Assembly: GCA_031285465.1 (NCBI GenBank)
Contig: JAITWD010000131.1
Coordinates: forward strand, 1-8,962
DNA: 8,962 nt
Reading direction: 5' to 3'
Origin: Lachnospiraceae bacterium
Lineage (GTDB): Bacteria; Bacillota; Clostridia; Lachnospirales; Lachnospiraceae
The translations under genes and the position numbers were made by a program. Below, one piece after another: positions 1-6,858 of the stretch (positions within the stretch are counted from its first letter, which is position 1; each line of letters starts with the position of its first letter). The notes under the pieces are model-generated. The model did not search any database, was not told the origin of the DNA, and worked only from the letters and a program-made list of their open reading frames with translations.

Positions 1-1245
1 AGCGTTTACCTTTGCAATAGTTCCAACCGCTACCGCTTTCAAATCAGCATCAATTGCTTCATCCTTTAGATCTGTTTTTGCTATATCATCGTCACTTGAA
101 GGTTCCGTTACTATTCCATCAAAGTATTTATTACTCATTGAAACCGTCCGGTTCACTAAATTTCCCAAAACATTCGCCAGATCGGAATTGATCCGTTCCA
201 CCATAAGCTCCCAGGAAATCGTGCCGTCATTATCAAACGGCATTTCGTGAAGAACAAAATATCTTACGGCGTCTACACCAAAAAAATCGGTCAGGTCATC
301 GGCATAGATTACATTGCCTTTTGATTTACTCATCTTACCATCACCCTGCAGCAGCCAAGGATGTCCAAAAATCTGCTTCGGCAACGGTTCACCCAATGCC
401 ATCAGGAAAATCGGCCAGTAAATGGTATGAAAACGCACAATATCTTTGCCTAACAAATGAAGGTCCGCCGGCCACAATTTATGATATAAATCAGAACTGT
501 TGCCATCGCAGTCATAGCCAATACCGGTAATATAATTACTAAGTGCATCCATCCAAACATAAACCACATGTTTGGTGTCAAAGTCCACCGGAACCCCCCA
601 GGTAAACGAAGTACGAGAGACACACAAATCCTGTAGACCTGGTAGCAAAAAATTATTCATCATTTCATTTTTTCGCGAAACCGGCTGGATAAACTCCGGA
701 TGAGTGTTAATATGTTCAATTAAACGATTGGCATATTTGCTCATCTTAAAAAAGTAGGCCTCTTCACTTGCCGACTTCACCTCTCTGCCACAGTCGGGAC
801 ATTTACCATCACTTAACTGCGACTCGGTCCAAAAGGACTCACATGGGGTGCAATACAGACCTTCATAAGAGCCTTTATAGATATCGCCCTGTTCATATAA
901 TTTCCGGAAAATCTTTTGGATCTGTCTGACATGATCCTCATCGGTCGTCCGGATAAACCGATCATAGGAGGTATTCATCAAGTCCCAAAGCCCCTTGATG
1001 GTCCCTGCCACATTGTCCACATAGTCTTTGGGTGTTATACCAGCATCCTTTGCCTTCAATTCAATTTTCTGACCATGTTCATCCGTTCCGGTCTGAAAAA
1101 AGACATCATAGCCTTCTTTTCTCTTGTACCGCGCCACACTGTCGGCCAAAACAATTTCATAACTGTTGCCAATATGTGGCTTGCCGGAGGTATAGGCAAT
1201 TGCCGTTGTAATATAATATTTACCCTTATTCATCTTGATATCCAT
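1..1245 (-). CDS. metG: Methionyl-tRNA synthetase, N-terminal part (cut by left window edge)
   Basis: Class I aminoacyl-tRNA synthetase that charges tRNA-Met in the cytoplasm. 415 codons are present and the frame is open at the left edge. The Rossmann-fold ATP site shows the HIGH-class motif as PHIGN (H24-N27) in a conserved start (ITTAIAYTSGKPHIGN) and the KMSKS loop as KMSKSKGNV (K304-S308). Between them is a zinc knuckle of the single-zinc type, C132-x2-C135 and C149-x2-C152 (YCTPC ... KCPDC). The anticodon-binding domain and any C-terminal tRNA-binding (EMAP-like) domain lie beyond the window; bacterial enzymes of this type are usually about 640-660 residues. The start is ambiguous: ATG at 1245 has GGAAAGG almost touching it, while the in-frame ATG at 1233 (MNKGKYY...) lies 7 nt after a GGA and fits the usual short N-terminus of homologues. 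It follows the cNMP-like gene by 29 bp with no terminator between them. Identity is certain. Confidence 0.96.
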   Translation of the reverse strand, partial: MDIKMNKGKYYITTAIAYTSGKPHIGNSYEIVLADSVARYKRKEGYDVFFQTGTDEHGQKIELKAKDAGITPKDYVDNVAGTIKGLWDLMNTSYDRFIRTTDEDHVRQIQKIFRKLYEQGDIYKGSYEGLYCTPCESFWTESQLSDGKCPDCGREVKSASEEAYFFKMSKYANRLIEHINTHPEFIQPVSRKNEMMNNFLLPGLQDLCVSRTSFTWGVPVDFDTKHVVYVWMDALSNYITGIGYDCDGNSSDLYHKLWPADLHLLGKDIVRFHTIYWPIFLMALGEPLPKQIFGHPWLLQGDGKMSKSKGNVIYADDLTDFFGVDAVRYFVLHEMPFDNDGTISWELMVERINSDLANVLGNLVNRTVSMSNKYFDGIVTEPSSDDDIAKTDLKDEAIDADLKAVAVGTIAKVNA

Positions 1246-1274
1246 GCCTTTCCATTTCTTGTTGGTAAATAACC

Positions 1275-3545
1275 TTACGTTTCGATAAACCGTCTGGTCG
1301 CTTCTATCTCTTCCGGAACCGGATGCCCACCATTGCGCAACTTGGTATATAGGTTATCAAAATAGCGGGTTTTTTGACGCAAGCGGATCTCATATTTATC
1401 TAAAACTTCGGTGTATAACGGGTTAGCACGCAATTTCTCCCGGATTGCCGCTGGAAAAGGACAATATGTGAAGAAAATCGTTCGCACCACTTTATTCAAT
1501 CTTGGCGATCCGTTACTTTCATACATAACCCATGTTGTATAATCATAGACAAACATCTCTTTTGTATTGTTTTTTGATTTTTGGATGTCGGCTTTGATTT
1601 TTTCCTTTATATCACTGGAGAGTTCCAGATTTTTCTTGTAGGACACAATGTAATCATAATAATCACTGGTTAATGATCGTTCCGCAATATCGTTCCAACG
1701 TGCACCTTGGATCCGCTTACACATTTCCCACCTAAATTCAGCCGTCAGTCGGGTCAGGATATTGGTCAAATCCTCCATCTGGAATAGAGAACACATAAAA
1801 CGCGCCGGAGTACTACGCCGTTTTCCCTCAATCTCCTGCCACATGATTCCCCGGTTACCAATGTTGGGCATAAGTATTACATCGGGTAATATTTCGGTCG
1901 TGATCATTTCTTTTTGTATACCCTTAGCCGGCTGCGAATATACGCTTTCCCGGCAAAAAGCTCCATAATCCCGTTCGCGGATAAAATCAAAAATGCGGTT
2001 AACCATTTCCGCCGAGACCAGCATTTTATCAAGTGGCTTCAGAATATTGTGCTCCGAAAAGATCGGGCAAAAGATAGTTATACGTCCATATGTTATCTTG
2101 TTAACCACAGGAAAAACATTTTCCAGCTCGAAAATCACCTTTTGACGCTTATCGGCCAGCATATCGCTTTCTTCCAACTGGGTTATTTTATTATTACGTC
2201 GCAATTCATGAACATAATCATTATAATCGCTGTCAAATTCATTACGACAGGGTTCTTTCTTCCCCTCATAAATAGCCTTCATCCACTCATACAGGGTGTA
2301 TACGCGCGTCTGCGGGTCAGAAGGAAGACGACTGACCGTGTCATACAAATATAGCGCATTTTCCGAACCGGCAAGCTCCTCATCGACGAAACCAAACTGA
2401 AAAAACATATTAACAATGGTCGGAATCTTATCATCATCCAAACTCTTATGCAAAGCGGCTGCGTATATACGGTAAAACTGCTTTGTTATATTTAACCGTA
2501 ATTTACGGTCACCCTCTTCGGTTCCATTCTTATTAATGGTCTGCTTATACGTATTGATATCCTGGCGGAATATTTCTGCCTCCTCGGTCGAGCATCCGGC
2601 ATAGCTCAGTATCACTTCCAATGAATGGGCCATTTCCTCTGACTTTTCTTTGGCCGACATCGCTTCATCATCCGACGTAATTGGTTCCCGCTGGATCGTG
2701 CTCAGCCGATTGCGGTATTCCTCGGTACGGCGACGATAAAAATCCTTATCATCATATCCATACCCCGTCAGCAATTTAATGGTCTCTTCAATAAAGGCGG
2801 TATCTGGCTTTTCCTGCTCAGCCAAATGATAAACCCGAAAATATGCACCGGTAAACAATTCAAATAAATCCATGCCATTTTCATCCATAAAGGCTTTTAG
2901 CAACTGTTCGCGATATTCGGTCATAACCCGATTAACGACAAGCATGTCATAAATACTCTTGCTAATATTTAAAATCATTCCGCAGTAAAATTCCACACCT
3001 AACCGACTCGGTTCATTAGATGTACTGACCAGATCGTATAGTCCCCGATAGAACCCACCCAGCCATTGCTCGATGTCCTCTTCAAGTACCAGCGGGACGA
3101 TTTCCTCCTGACCCGGCAATGTTCGTGGCGAAAAGCGGTACAATTCGCACATTTCCGCGTATCGCTGATAATTGCGGTTATAAAACCGATATAAATAAAT
3201 GCTATCAGCTTTTCGTTTTTTATACTGACTGAAAGTATCCTGAAACTGACGAAAAACCGATGAAGCAAAATATCCGACCGTATCCATATGATTTTTCAGT
3301 AATAGCATCAGTTCGCCTGCCTGATAAGCAAATTTTGCAACCGTCACCTTATCTACTGCCGTATAGGTCATCATATGATAATTGGTATAAACTTCACTCA
3401 ATCCCAATACATCACCCTTTTTAAGTAAAAGTTCACCGCCCTGGCCAATCCCCCTGACTGTCCCCTCTAAAATCAGCATCAGACCTTGGACCGGCTGTCC
3501 CTCCTGACATAATATCGTTTCTGATAAAAATTCTTTCTTTTCCAT
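1275..3545 (-). CDS. Large protein with N-terminal cyclic-nucleotide-binding-like domain and long uncharacterised C-terminal region
   Basis: 756 residues. Residues about 8-100 read as a CRP/PKA-type beta-barrel: a strand with CQEGQPVQGLMLILEGTV, then LLKKGDVLGLSEVY, then TAVDKVTVAKF, followed by helices. In a cNMP-binding domain the phosphate cassette is G-E-x(n)-R-x-A; here the Glu can be matched (E51 in GLSEVY) but the segment HMMTYTAV has no Arg, so cyclic nucleotide binding is doubtful. No DNA-binding helix-turn-helix is evident after the barrel. The remaining ~630 residues are mostly helical and charged, without signal peptide or membrane segments. The part from about 555 to 730 looks the most conserved in style (MPNIGNRGIMWQEIEG, FRWEMCKRIQGARWNDIAE, YESNGSPRLNKVVRTIFF). 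From memory it resembles uncharacterised cNMP-domain proteins annotated in Clostridia and spirochaetes, but I cannot name a function. Start ATG at 3545 is preceded by AGAGGAA at about 8 nt. It lies between the glp genes and metG on the same strand. Confidence 0.9.
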   Translation of the reverse strand: MEKKEFLSETILCQEGQPVQGLMLILEGTVRGIGQGGELLLKKGDVLGLSEVYTNYHMMTYTAVDKVTVAKFAYQAGELMLLLKNHMDTVGYFASSVFRQFQDTFSQYKKRKADSIYLYRFYNRNYQRYAEMCELYRFSPRTLPGQEEIVPLVLEEDIEQWLGGFYRGLYDLVSTSNEPSRLGVEFYCGMILNISKSIYDMLVVNRVMTEYREQLLKAFMDENGMDLFELFTGAYFRVYHLAEQEKPDTAFIEETIKLLTGYGYDDKDFYRRRTEEYRNRLSTIQREPITSDDEAMSAKEKSEEMAHSLEVILSYAGCSTEEAEIFRQDINTYKQTINKNGTEEGDRKLRLNITKQFYRIYAAALHKSLDDDKIPTIVNMFFQFGFVDEELAGSENALYLYDTVSRLPSDPQTRVYTLYEWMKAIYEGKKEPCRNEFDSDYNDYVHELRRNNKITQLEESDMLADKRQKVIFELENVFPVVNKITYGRITIFCPIFSEHNILKPLDKMLVSAEMVNRIFDFIRERDYGAFCRESVYSQPAKGIQKEMITTEILPDVILMPNIGNRGIMWQEIEGKRRSTPARFMCSLFQMEDLTNILTRLTAEFRWEMCKRIQGARWNDIAERSLTSDYYDYIVSYKKNLELSSDIKEKIKADIQKSKNNTKEMFVYDYTTWVMYESNGSPRLNKVVRTIFFTYCPFPAAIREKLRANPLYTEVLDKYEIRLRQKTRYFDNLYTKLRNGGHPVPEEIEATRRFIET

Positions 3546-3576
3546 TTATCCAATTCCTCTTCTTTATCCAATCACT

Positions 3577-3660
3577 CTACTTTTTCTTATCATCCTTCAC
3601 ACTTCCAAACATTCCACAAAAGTGGCACAAGCAATAGATGAAATCATGCCGTTTACTCAT
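3577..3660 (-). CDS. Candidate small Cys-rich protein, 27 aa
   Basis: The ATG comes immediately after the glpK stop codon (TAAATG), and the frame runs 27 codons to a TAG at 3577. The product starts MSKRHDFIYCLCHFCGMFG and ends in a Lys-rich tail (KDDKKK). It has C-x-C-x2-C with an internal His (CLCHFC), a possible small metal-binding or redox motif, and is basic overall. A weak Shine-Dalgarno (GGA, about 11-12 nt upstream, inside the end of glpK) and the stop-start junction would allow translational coupling to glpK. The 115-bp gap before the cNMP-like gene is otherwise empty, with no promoter or terminator. I do not recognise the sequence, and an open frame of this length is expected by chance now and then, so this is a candidate only. 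Confidence 0.35.
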   Translation of the reverse strand: MSKRHDFIYCLCHFCGMFGSVKDDKKK

Positions 3661-5151
3661 TTAATCGTCATTCCAGATCAACGCACATTTAACCGCTTTA
3701 TGCCAGCCCTTAAGTAATTTCTTTCTCTGTATCTCATTTATGGATGATTTAAATTTGCAATCGGGCTGCCAGTTCAATCGTATTTCTTCTTTATCTTTCC
3801 AAAATCCAATCGTTAGCCCCGCCAGATATGCCACCCCCAATGCCGTTGTTTCAATACATTTTGGCCTATACACCTGTGTATCCAATATATCTGCCTGAAA
3901 TTGCATGAGAAAATTATTGGCACTGGCACCACCATCTACCTTTAGTTCCTTTAAAACTATCCCGGCATCTTCTTCCATTGCCCGGATAATATCCGCCGTT
4001 TGATAGGCAATGGATTCTAAGGTGGCCCGAATAAAATGCTCTTTGGTACTACCCCTGGTTATTCCCACCACCATGCCGCGGGCATATGGATTCCAGTAAG
4101 GCGCACCCATCCCGGCAAAGGCCGGTACCAAATACATTCCGCCAGTATCGCTCACACGTCGGGCATATTGTTCAGACAATGAAGCATTCGTGATCATCCT
4201 CATCCCATCCCGTAACCATTGAAGCGCCGCACCCGCTACAAAAATACTTCCCTCCAAAGCGTACTCCACCGATCCGACTCCGGCCGCCAGCGTAGTTAGC
4301 AACCCATTACCGGAAATCACCGCCTTGGCACCGGTATTCATCAACAAAAAACAGCCGGTTCCATAGGTATTCTTTACTTGTCCTTCCTCAAAGCAACACT
4401 GCCCAAACAGAGCCGCCTGCTGATCGCCGGCAATGCCGGCAATGGGGATCGAACTACCGAGAAGTGATTGGTCGGTTTCACCATATAGATAACCGGAAGG
4501 CTTTACCTCCGGTAACATTACCTCAGGAATATCCAAAATCTCCAGCATCTTTTTATCCCAGCAAAGATTATGGATATCATAGAGCATCGTGCGGGATGCA
4601 TTTGTATGATCGGTCACATGTAACCGGCCGGCGGTCAATTTCCATACCAGCCAGGTATCAACTGTACCAAATAAAAGTTCGCCCGCTCTGGCCTTTTCTT
4701 TCGCCCCATCGACCTGCTCCAGTATCCATTCCAGCTTGGTTCCGCTGAAATAAGCATCAGGGATCAGACCGGTCCGTTCCCTGATCCACTGTTCATAACC
4801 GGCTGCTTTCAGCTCTTCAATCCGTTCAGCTGTTCGTCGACACTGCCAGACAATTGCATTGTGGATGGGTTCCCCGGTATTTTTGTCCCAAACTATGGTG
4901 GTCTCTCGCTGATTGGTAATACCGATCGCACCGATATCAGCCACCTTCACATTAGCTGCCGCCATGGCTTCGGTGGCAACCGCAAGCTGTGATGACCAAA
5001 TCTCCATCGGGTTATGTTCTACCCAACCAGGCTTAGGATATATTTGACTAAATTCCTTTTGCGCCGTAGCTACCGCCGTTCCTAACCGGTCAAAAAGAAT
5101 ACAGCGGGAACTGGTAGTTCCCTGATCAAGTGCCATAATATATTTTTTCAT
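3661..5151 (-). CDS. glpK: Glycerol kinase
   Basis: Phosphorylates glycerol with ATP to sn-glycerol-3-phosphate in the cytoplasm, trapping glycerol for catabolism. FGGY-family sugar kinase of 496 residues, the usual length for GlpK. Visible motifs: N-terminal ATP/phosphate loop LDQGTTSSR (8-16), glycerol contacts NQRET (R82, E83) and DAYFSGTK (Y134), catalytic base D243 in AGDQQAALFGQ, KNTYGTG (260-266), the FGGY signature region GMGAPYWNPYARG (347-359) and the C-terminal DGGASANNFLMQ (406-417). ATG at 5151 is preceded by AGGAAA at roughly 8-10 nt. The loop that carries the phosphorylatable His in many Gram-positive GlpKs reads TDQSLLGSSIPIAG here, with no His and without the Arg used for fructose-1,6-bisphosphate inhibition in E. 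coli. It lies 49 bp after the NAD/FAD-DUF1667 gene and completes the glycerol pathway with the two redox genes upstream. Confidence 0.98.
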   Translation of the reverse strand: MKKYIMALDQGTTSSRCILFDRLGTAVATAQKEFSQIYPKPGWVEHNPMEIWSSQLAVATEAMAAANVKVADIGAIGITNQRETTIVWDKNTGEPIHNAIVWQCRRTAERIEELKAAGYEQWIRERTGLIPDAYFSGTKLEWILEQVDGAKEKARAGELLFGTVDTWLVWKLTAGRLHVTDHTNASRTMLYDIHNLCWDKKMLEILDIPEVMLPEVKPSGYLYGETDQSLLGSSIPIAGIAGDQQAALFGQCCFEEGQVKNTYGTGCFLLMNTGAKAVISGNGLLTTLAAGVGSVEYALEGSIFVAGAALQWLRDGMRMITNASLSEQYARRVSDTGGMYLVPAFAGMGAPYWNPYARGMVVGITRGSTKEHFIRATLESIAYQTADIIRAMEEDAGIVLKELKVDGGASANNFLMQFQADILDTQVYRPKCIETTALGVAYLAGLTIGFWKDKEEIRLNWQPDCKFKSSINEIQRKKLLKGWHKAVKCALIWNDD

Positions 5152-5170
5152 ATTTTGTTTTTCCTATTGT

Positions 5171-5186
5171 AACATGTCTGCATGTT
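5171..5186. repeat. Small inverted repeat ahead of glpK
   Basis: AACATG-TCTG-CATGTT: 6-bp perfect arms with a 4-nt loop. It lies between the stop of the DUF1667 fusion gene and the glpK ribosome binding site, ending about 20 nt before the glpK start. There is no T-run after it in the minus direction, so it is not an intrinsic terminator. It may be a weak mRNA hairpin or be chance. Confidence 0.4.
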
Positions 5187-5200
5187 TTAGTCTAATTTAA

Positions 5201-6721
5201 TTAAACTTTTTGTGACATTTTATTTTCCGGTGCCGGGTTGGATAGCATGTTGGCCGTTGCTATGATGTGAACTCCGGTGCCAGCTATATCCTTTAACAAA
5301 ATATCGCCCGCCACAACCGGTGCACTAACCTTAGCCCGGCCTATTTCTGCCATACACTCCATAATTTTATTTTTAGGGATATCGGCGGAGGTTTTTACCG
5401 ACACTACCGCACCAATACCGTCGGTGACCTTCACCGATGCGGTTAGCGGGCGGGTGGGAGCTGTCATCTCCTTGCGGCCATATTCTGCTCCGACAGGACA
5501 GGAATTACCGGTCACCTCCAATTGTCCGTCGGATCGCTTATTTACAGTGAGCAAACAGCCGACCGGACACCCGATACAGATCAACTGGTTAGTAAAATCG
5601 CGCTCCGGCGTCGGAGTATACCGACTTTTAGGCGGGCTTTTGGGACGCGTGGCCTTCCCCCATTCGCCTGCCCCTGACAACACATATTCGGCAGCTGACT
5701 TACCGGCAGCCTTTGCTTCCTTTGAAACATTATCCACCAGATCATGGACATGTAAGACATTCCCACAGGAAAAAATACCACGACAGCCGGTTTCCATTCG
5801 GTCATTTACGACCGGGCCGTGGGTCAACCTATCCATTTCGATACCGGCATCTATTGATAGTTCATTTTCCGGGATAAGACCGCACGAAAGCAGCAACGTA
5901 TCACATTTAATATACTCCGCTGTATCCGGTAGTTCCTTTCCTGCTTCATCCACCTGGGCAATGGTCACCCCTTTTAGGCGATGCTTTCCATCAATATCAA
6001 CGATTGTATGAGACAATTTCAACGGAATATTAAAATCCTCTAAACATTGTACAATATTTCTTTTAAGTCCGCCAGAATAGGGCATGATCTCCACCACCAT
6101 TTTAACATCGGCACCTTGCAGTTTCATTCGTCTTGCCATGATAAGTCCAATGTCACCCGATCCAAGCACCACAACCTCCCGACCGGGTATTAAACCTTCG
6201 ATATTCACAAAACGCTGAGCACTGCCCGCTGTAAAAATCCCAGCAGGACGATAACCAGGAATATTCAAAGCCCCCCTTGCCCGCTCGCGGCAACCCATCG
6301 CTAAAACCACCGCTTTGGCTTCTATTTCTAAGCCTTCTGCTCCTTTTTGGAGACCGGCCAGCGGCTCATTTTCTGCTTCCAATAGCACTTCCTCTCGCCG
6401 ATCATTCCATCGCTCATCACCGCACATCGCCGTGATTTTTATTGGCTCTCCACCCTTAAGCTTTACCGCCATCGTTCGCAACATGAATGGTATCTTTCGT
6501 TCCTTTACCATCTTGACATACCGTAGCGCATACTCCGGTCCGGTCAATTCCTCTTTAAAAGTATGCAAGCCAAAGCCATTGTGAATGCACTGATTCAAAA
6601 TACCACCCAGCTCACTATCTCGCTCCAAAATCAAAATATCATGAACGCCTTGATCATATGCTTCCACCGCTGCTGCCAGACCGGCCGGACCACCACCGAT
6701 TATCACCAAATCTTTTTTCAT
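5201..6721 (-). CDS. NAD/FAD-dependent oxidoreductase fused to a C-terminal DUF1667 Cys-cluster domain (glycerol-3-phosphate dehydrogenase partner)
   Basis: 506 residues from the chosen start. FAD Rossmann motif IIGGGPAG (9-14 for GGGPAG), ILNQCIHNGFG (about 41-51), NAD-binding Rossmann GSGDIG (187-192) and the second FAD motif GIFSCGNV (315-322) define a two-dinucleotide pyridine nucleotide-disulphide oxidoreductase-type flavoprotein. It lacks a CxxC redox disulphide, as is usual for the glycerol-linked members. After a Pro-rich linker (about 355-375) comes a DUF1667 domain with CIGCPVGC (C382, C385, C389) and GNSCPVG (C408), then GRKEMTAPTRPLTASVKV and a conserved tail. In clostridial glp loci this domain is commonly a separate gene of about 120 codons after the flavoprotein gene. 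Inferred role: relays electrons from the GlpA-like enzyme to NAD or another carrier, with the four Cys probably holding an Fe-S cluster. Start at 6721 is chosen because TAGGT sits 7 nt before it and the Rossmann motif then lies near the N-terminus; ATG at 6745 is the alternative. Confidence 0.92.
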   Translation of the reverse strand: MKKDLVIIGGGPAGLAAAVEAYDQGVHDILILERDSELGGILNQCIHNGFGLHTFKEELTGPEYALRYVKMVKERKIPFMLRTMAVKLKGGEPIKITAMCGDERWNDRREEVLLEAENEPLAGLQKGAEGLEIEAKAVVLAMGCRERARGALNIPGYRPAGIFTAGSAQRFVNIEGLIPGREVVVLGSGDIGLIMARRMKLQGADVKMVVEIMPYSGGLKRNIVQCLEDFNIPLKLSHTIVDIDGKHRLKGVTIAQVDEAGKELPDTAEYIKCDTLLLSCGLIPENELSIDAGIEMDRLTHGPVVNDRMETGCRGIFSCGNVLHVHDLVDNVSKEAKAAGKSAAEYVLSGAGEWGKATRPKSPPKSRYTPTPERDFTNQLICIGCPVGCLLTVNKRSDGQLEVTGNSCPVGAEYGRKEMTAPTRPLTASVKVTDGIGAVVSVKTSADIPKNKIMECMAEIGRAKVSAPVVAGDILLKDIAGTGVHIIATANMLSNPAPENKMSQKV

Positions 6722-6727
6722 CCATTT

Positions 6728-6732
6728 ACCTA
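6728..6732 (-). promoter_or_regulatory. Ribosome binding site deciding the start of the NAD/FAD-DUF1667 gene
   Basis: On the minus strand TAGGT lies with its AGG 7 nt before the ATG at 6721. The upstream in-frame ATG at 6745 has only a weak AAGTGA before it. This supports the shorter protein beginning MKKDLVIIGGG. Confidence 0.6.
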
Positions 6733-6775
6733 CTCTTCCAAACATGTCACTTCATTGGCATAAACAATACGTGAG

Positions 6776-6796
6776 AAGAACGACTTAGTCGTTCTT
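6776..6796. repeat. Perfect palindromic hairpin in the spacer between the two glp redox genes
   Basis: Arms AAGAACGAC and GTCGTTCTT are perfectly complementary around TTA, making a 21-nt near-complete palindrome. In the direction of transcription it is followed by CTCACG rather than a T-run, so it is not a standard terminator. It could protect or expose RNA ends (processing or stabilising hairpin) or be a protein-binding palindrome. Confidence 0.7.
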
Positions 6797-6818
6797 TAAG
6801 TGTAATTTAGTAATTCTT

Positions 6819-6839
6819 AGTCTCCGTACTTTGGAGACT
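6819..6839. repeat. Second hairpin in the same spacer
   Basis: Arms AGTCTCC and GGAGACT (7 bp, perfect) enclose a 7-nt loop. It begins about 20 nt after the stop of the GlpA-like gene in the direction of transcription. No U-tract follows on the minus strand; on the plus strand only TTAAAATTTC follows. Together with the hairpin at 6776-6796 it fills much of the 137-bp spacer, suggesting differential mRNA stability or weak attenuation inside the operon. Confidence 0.65.
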
Positions 6840-6858
6840 TAAAATTTCTTTAGACATT

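Noticed and set aside
3614..3625. CCAC-AAAA-GTGG dyad after glpK as a possible terminator
   Set aside because: The stem is only 4 bp, no T-run follows, and it lies inside the candidate small gene.
5277..6011. 244-residue open frame on the plus strand, the longest of several there
   Set aside because: It lies wholly opposite the NAD/FAD-DUF1667 gene, whose domains are all recognisable, and it shows no family motif; it is an antisense shadow, as are the other plus-strand frames.
6807..6857. 16-codon open frame starting next to the stop of the GlpA-like gene
   Set aside because: It is very short, has no recognisable motif, and much of it is the first hairpin of the spacer; nothing sets it apart from chance.
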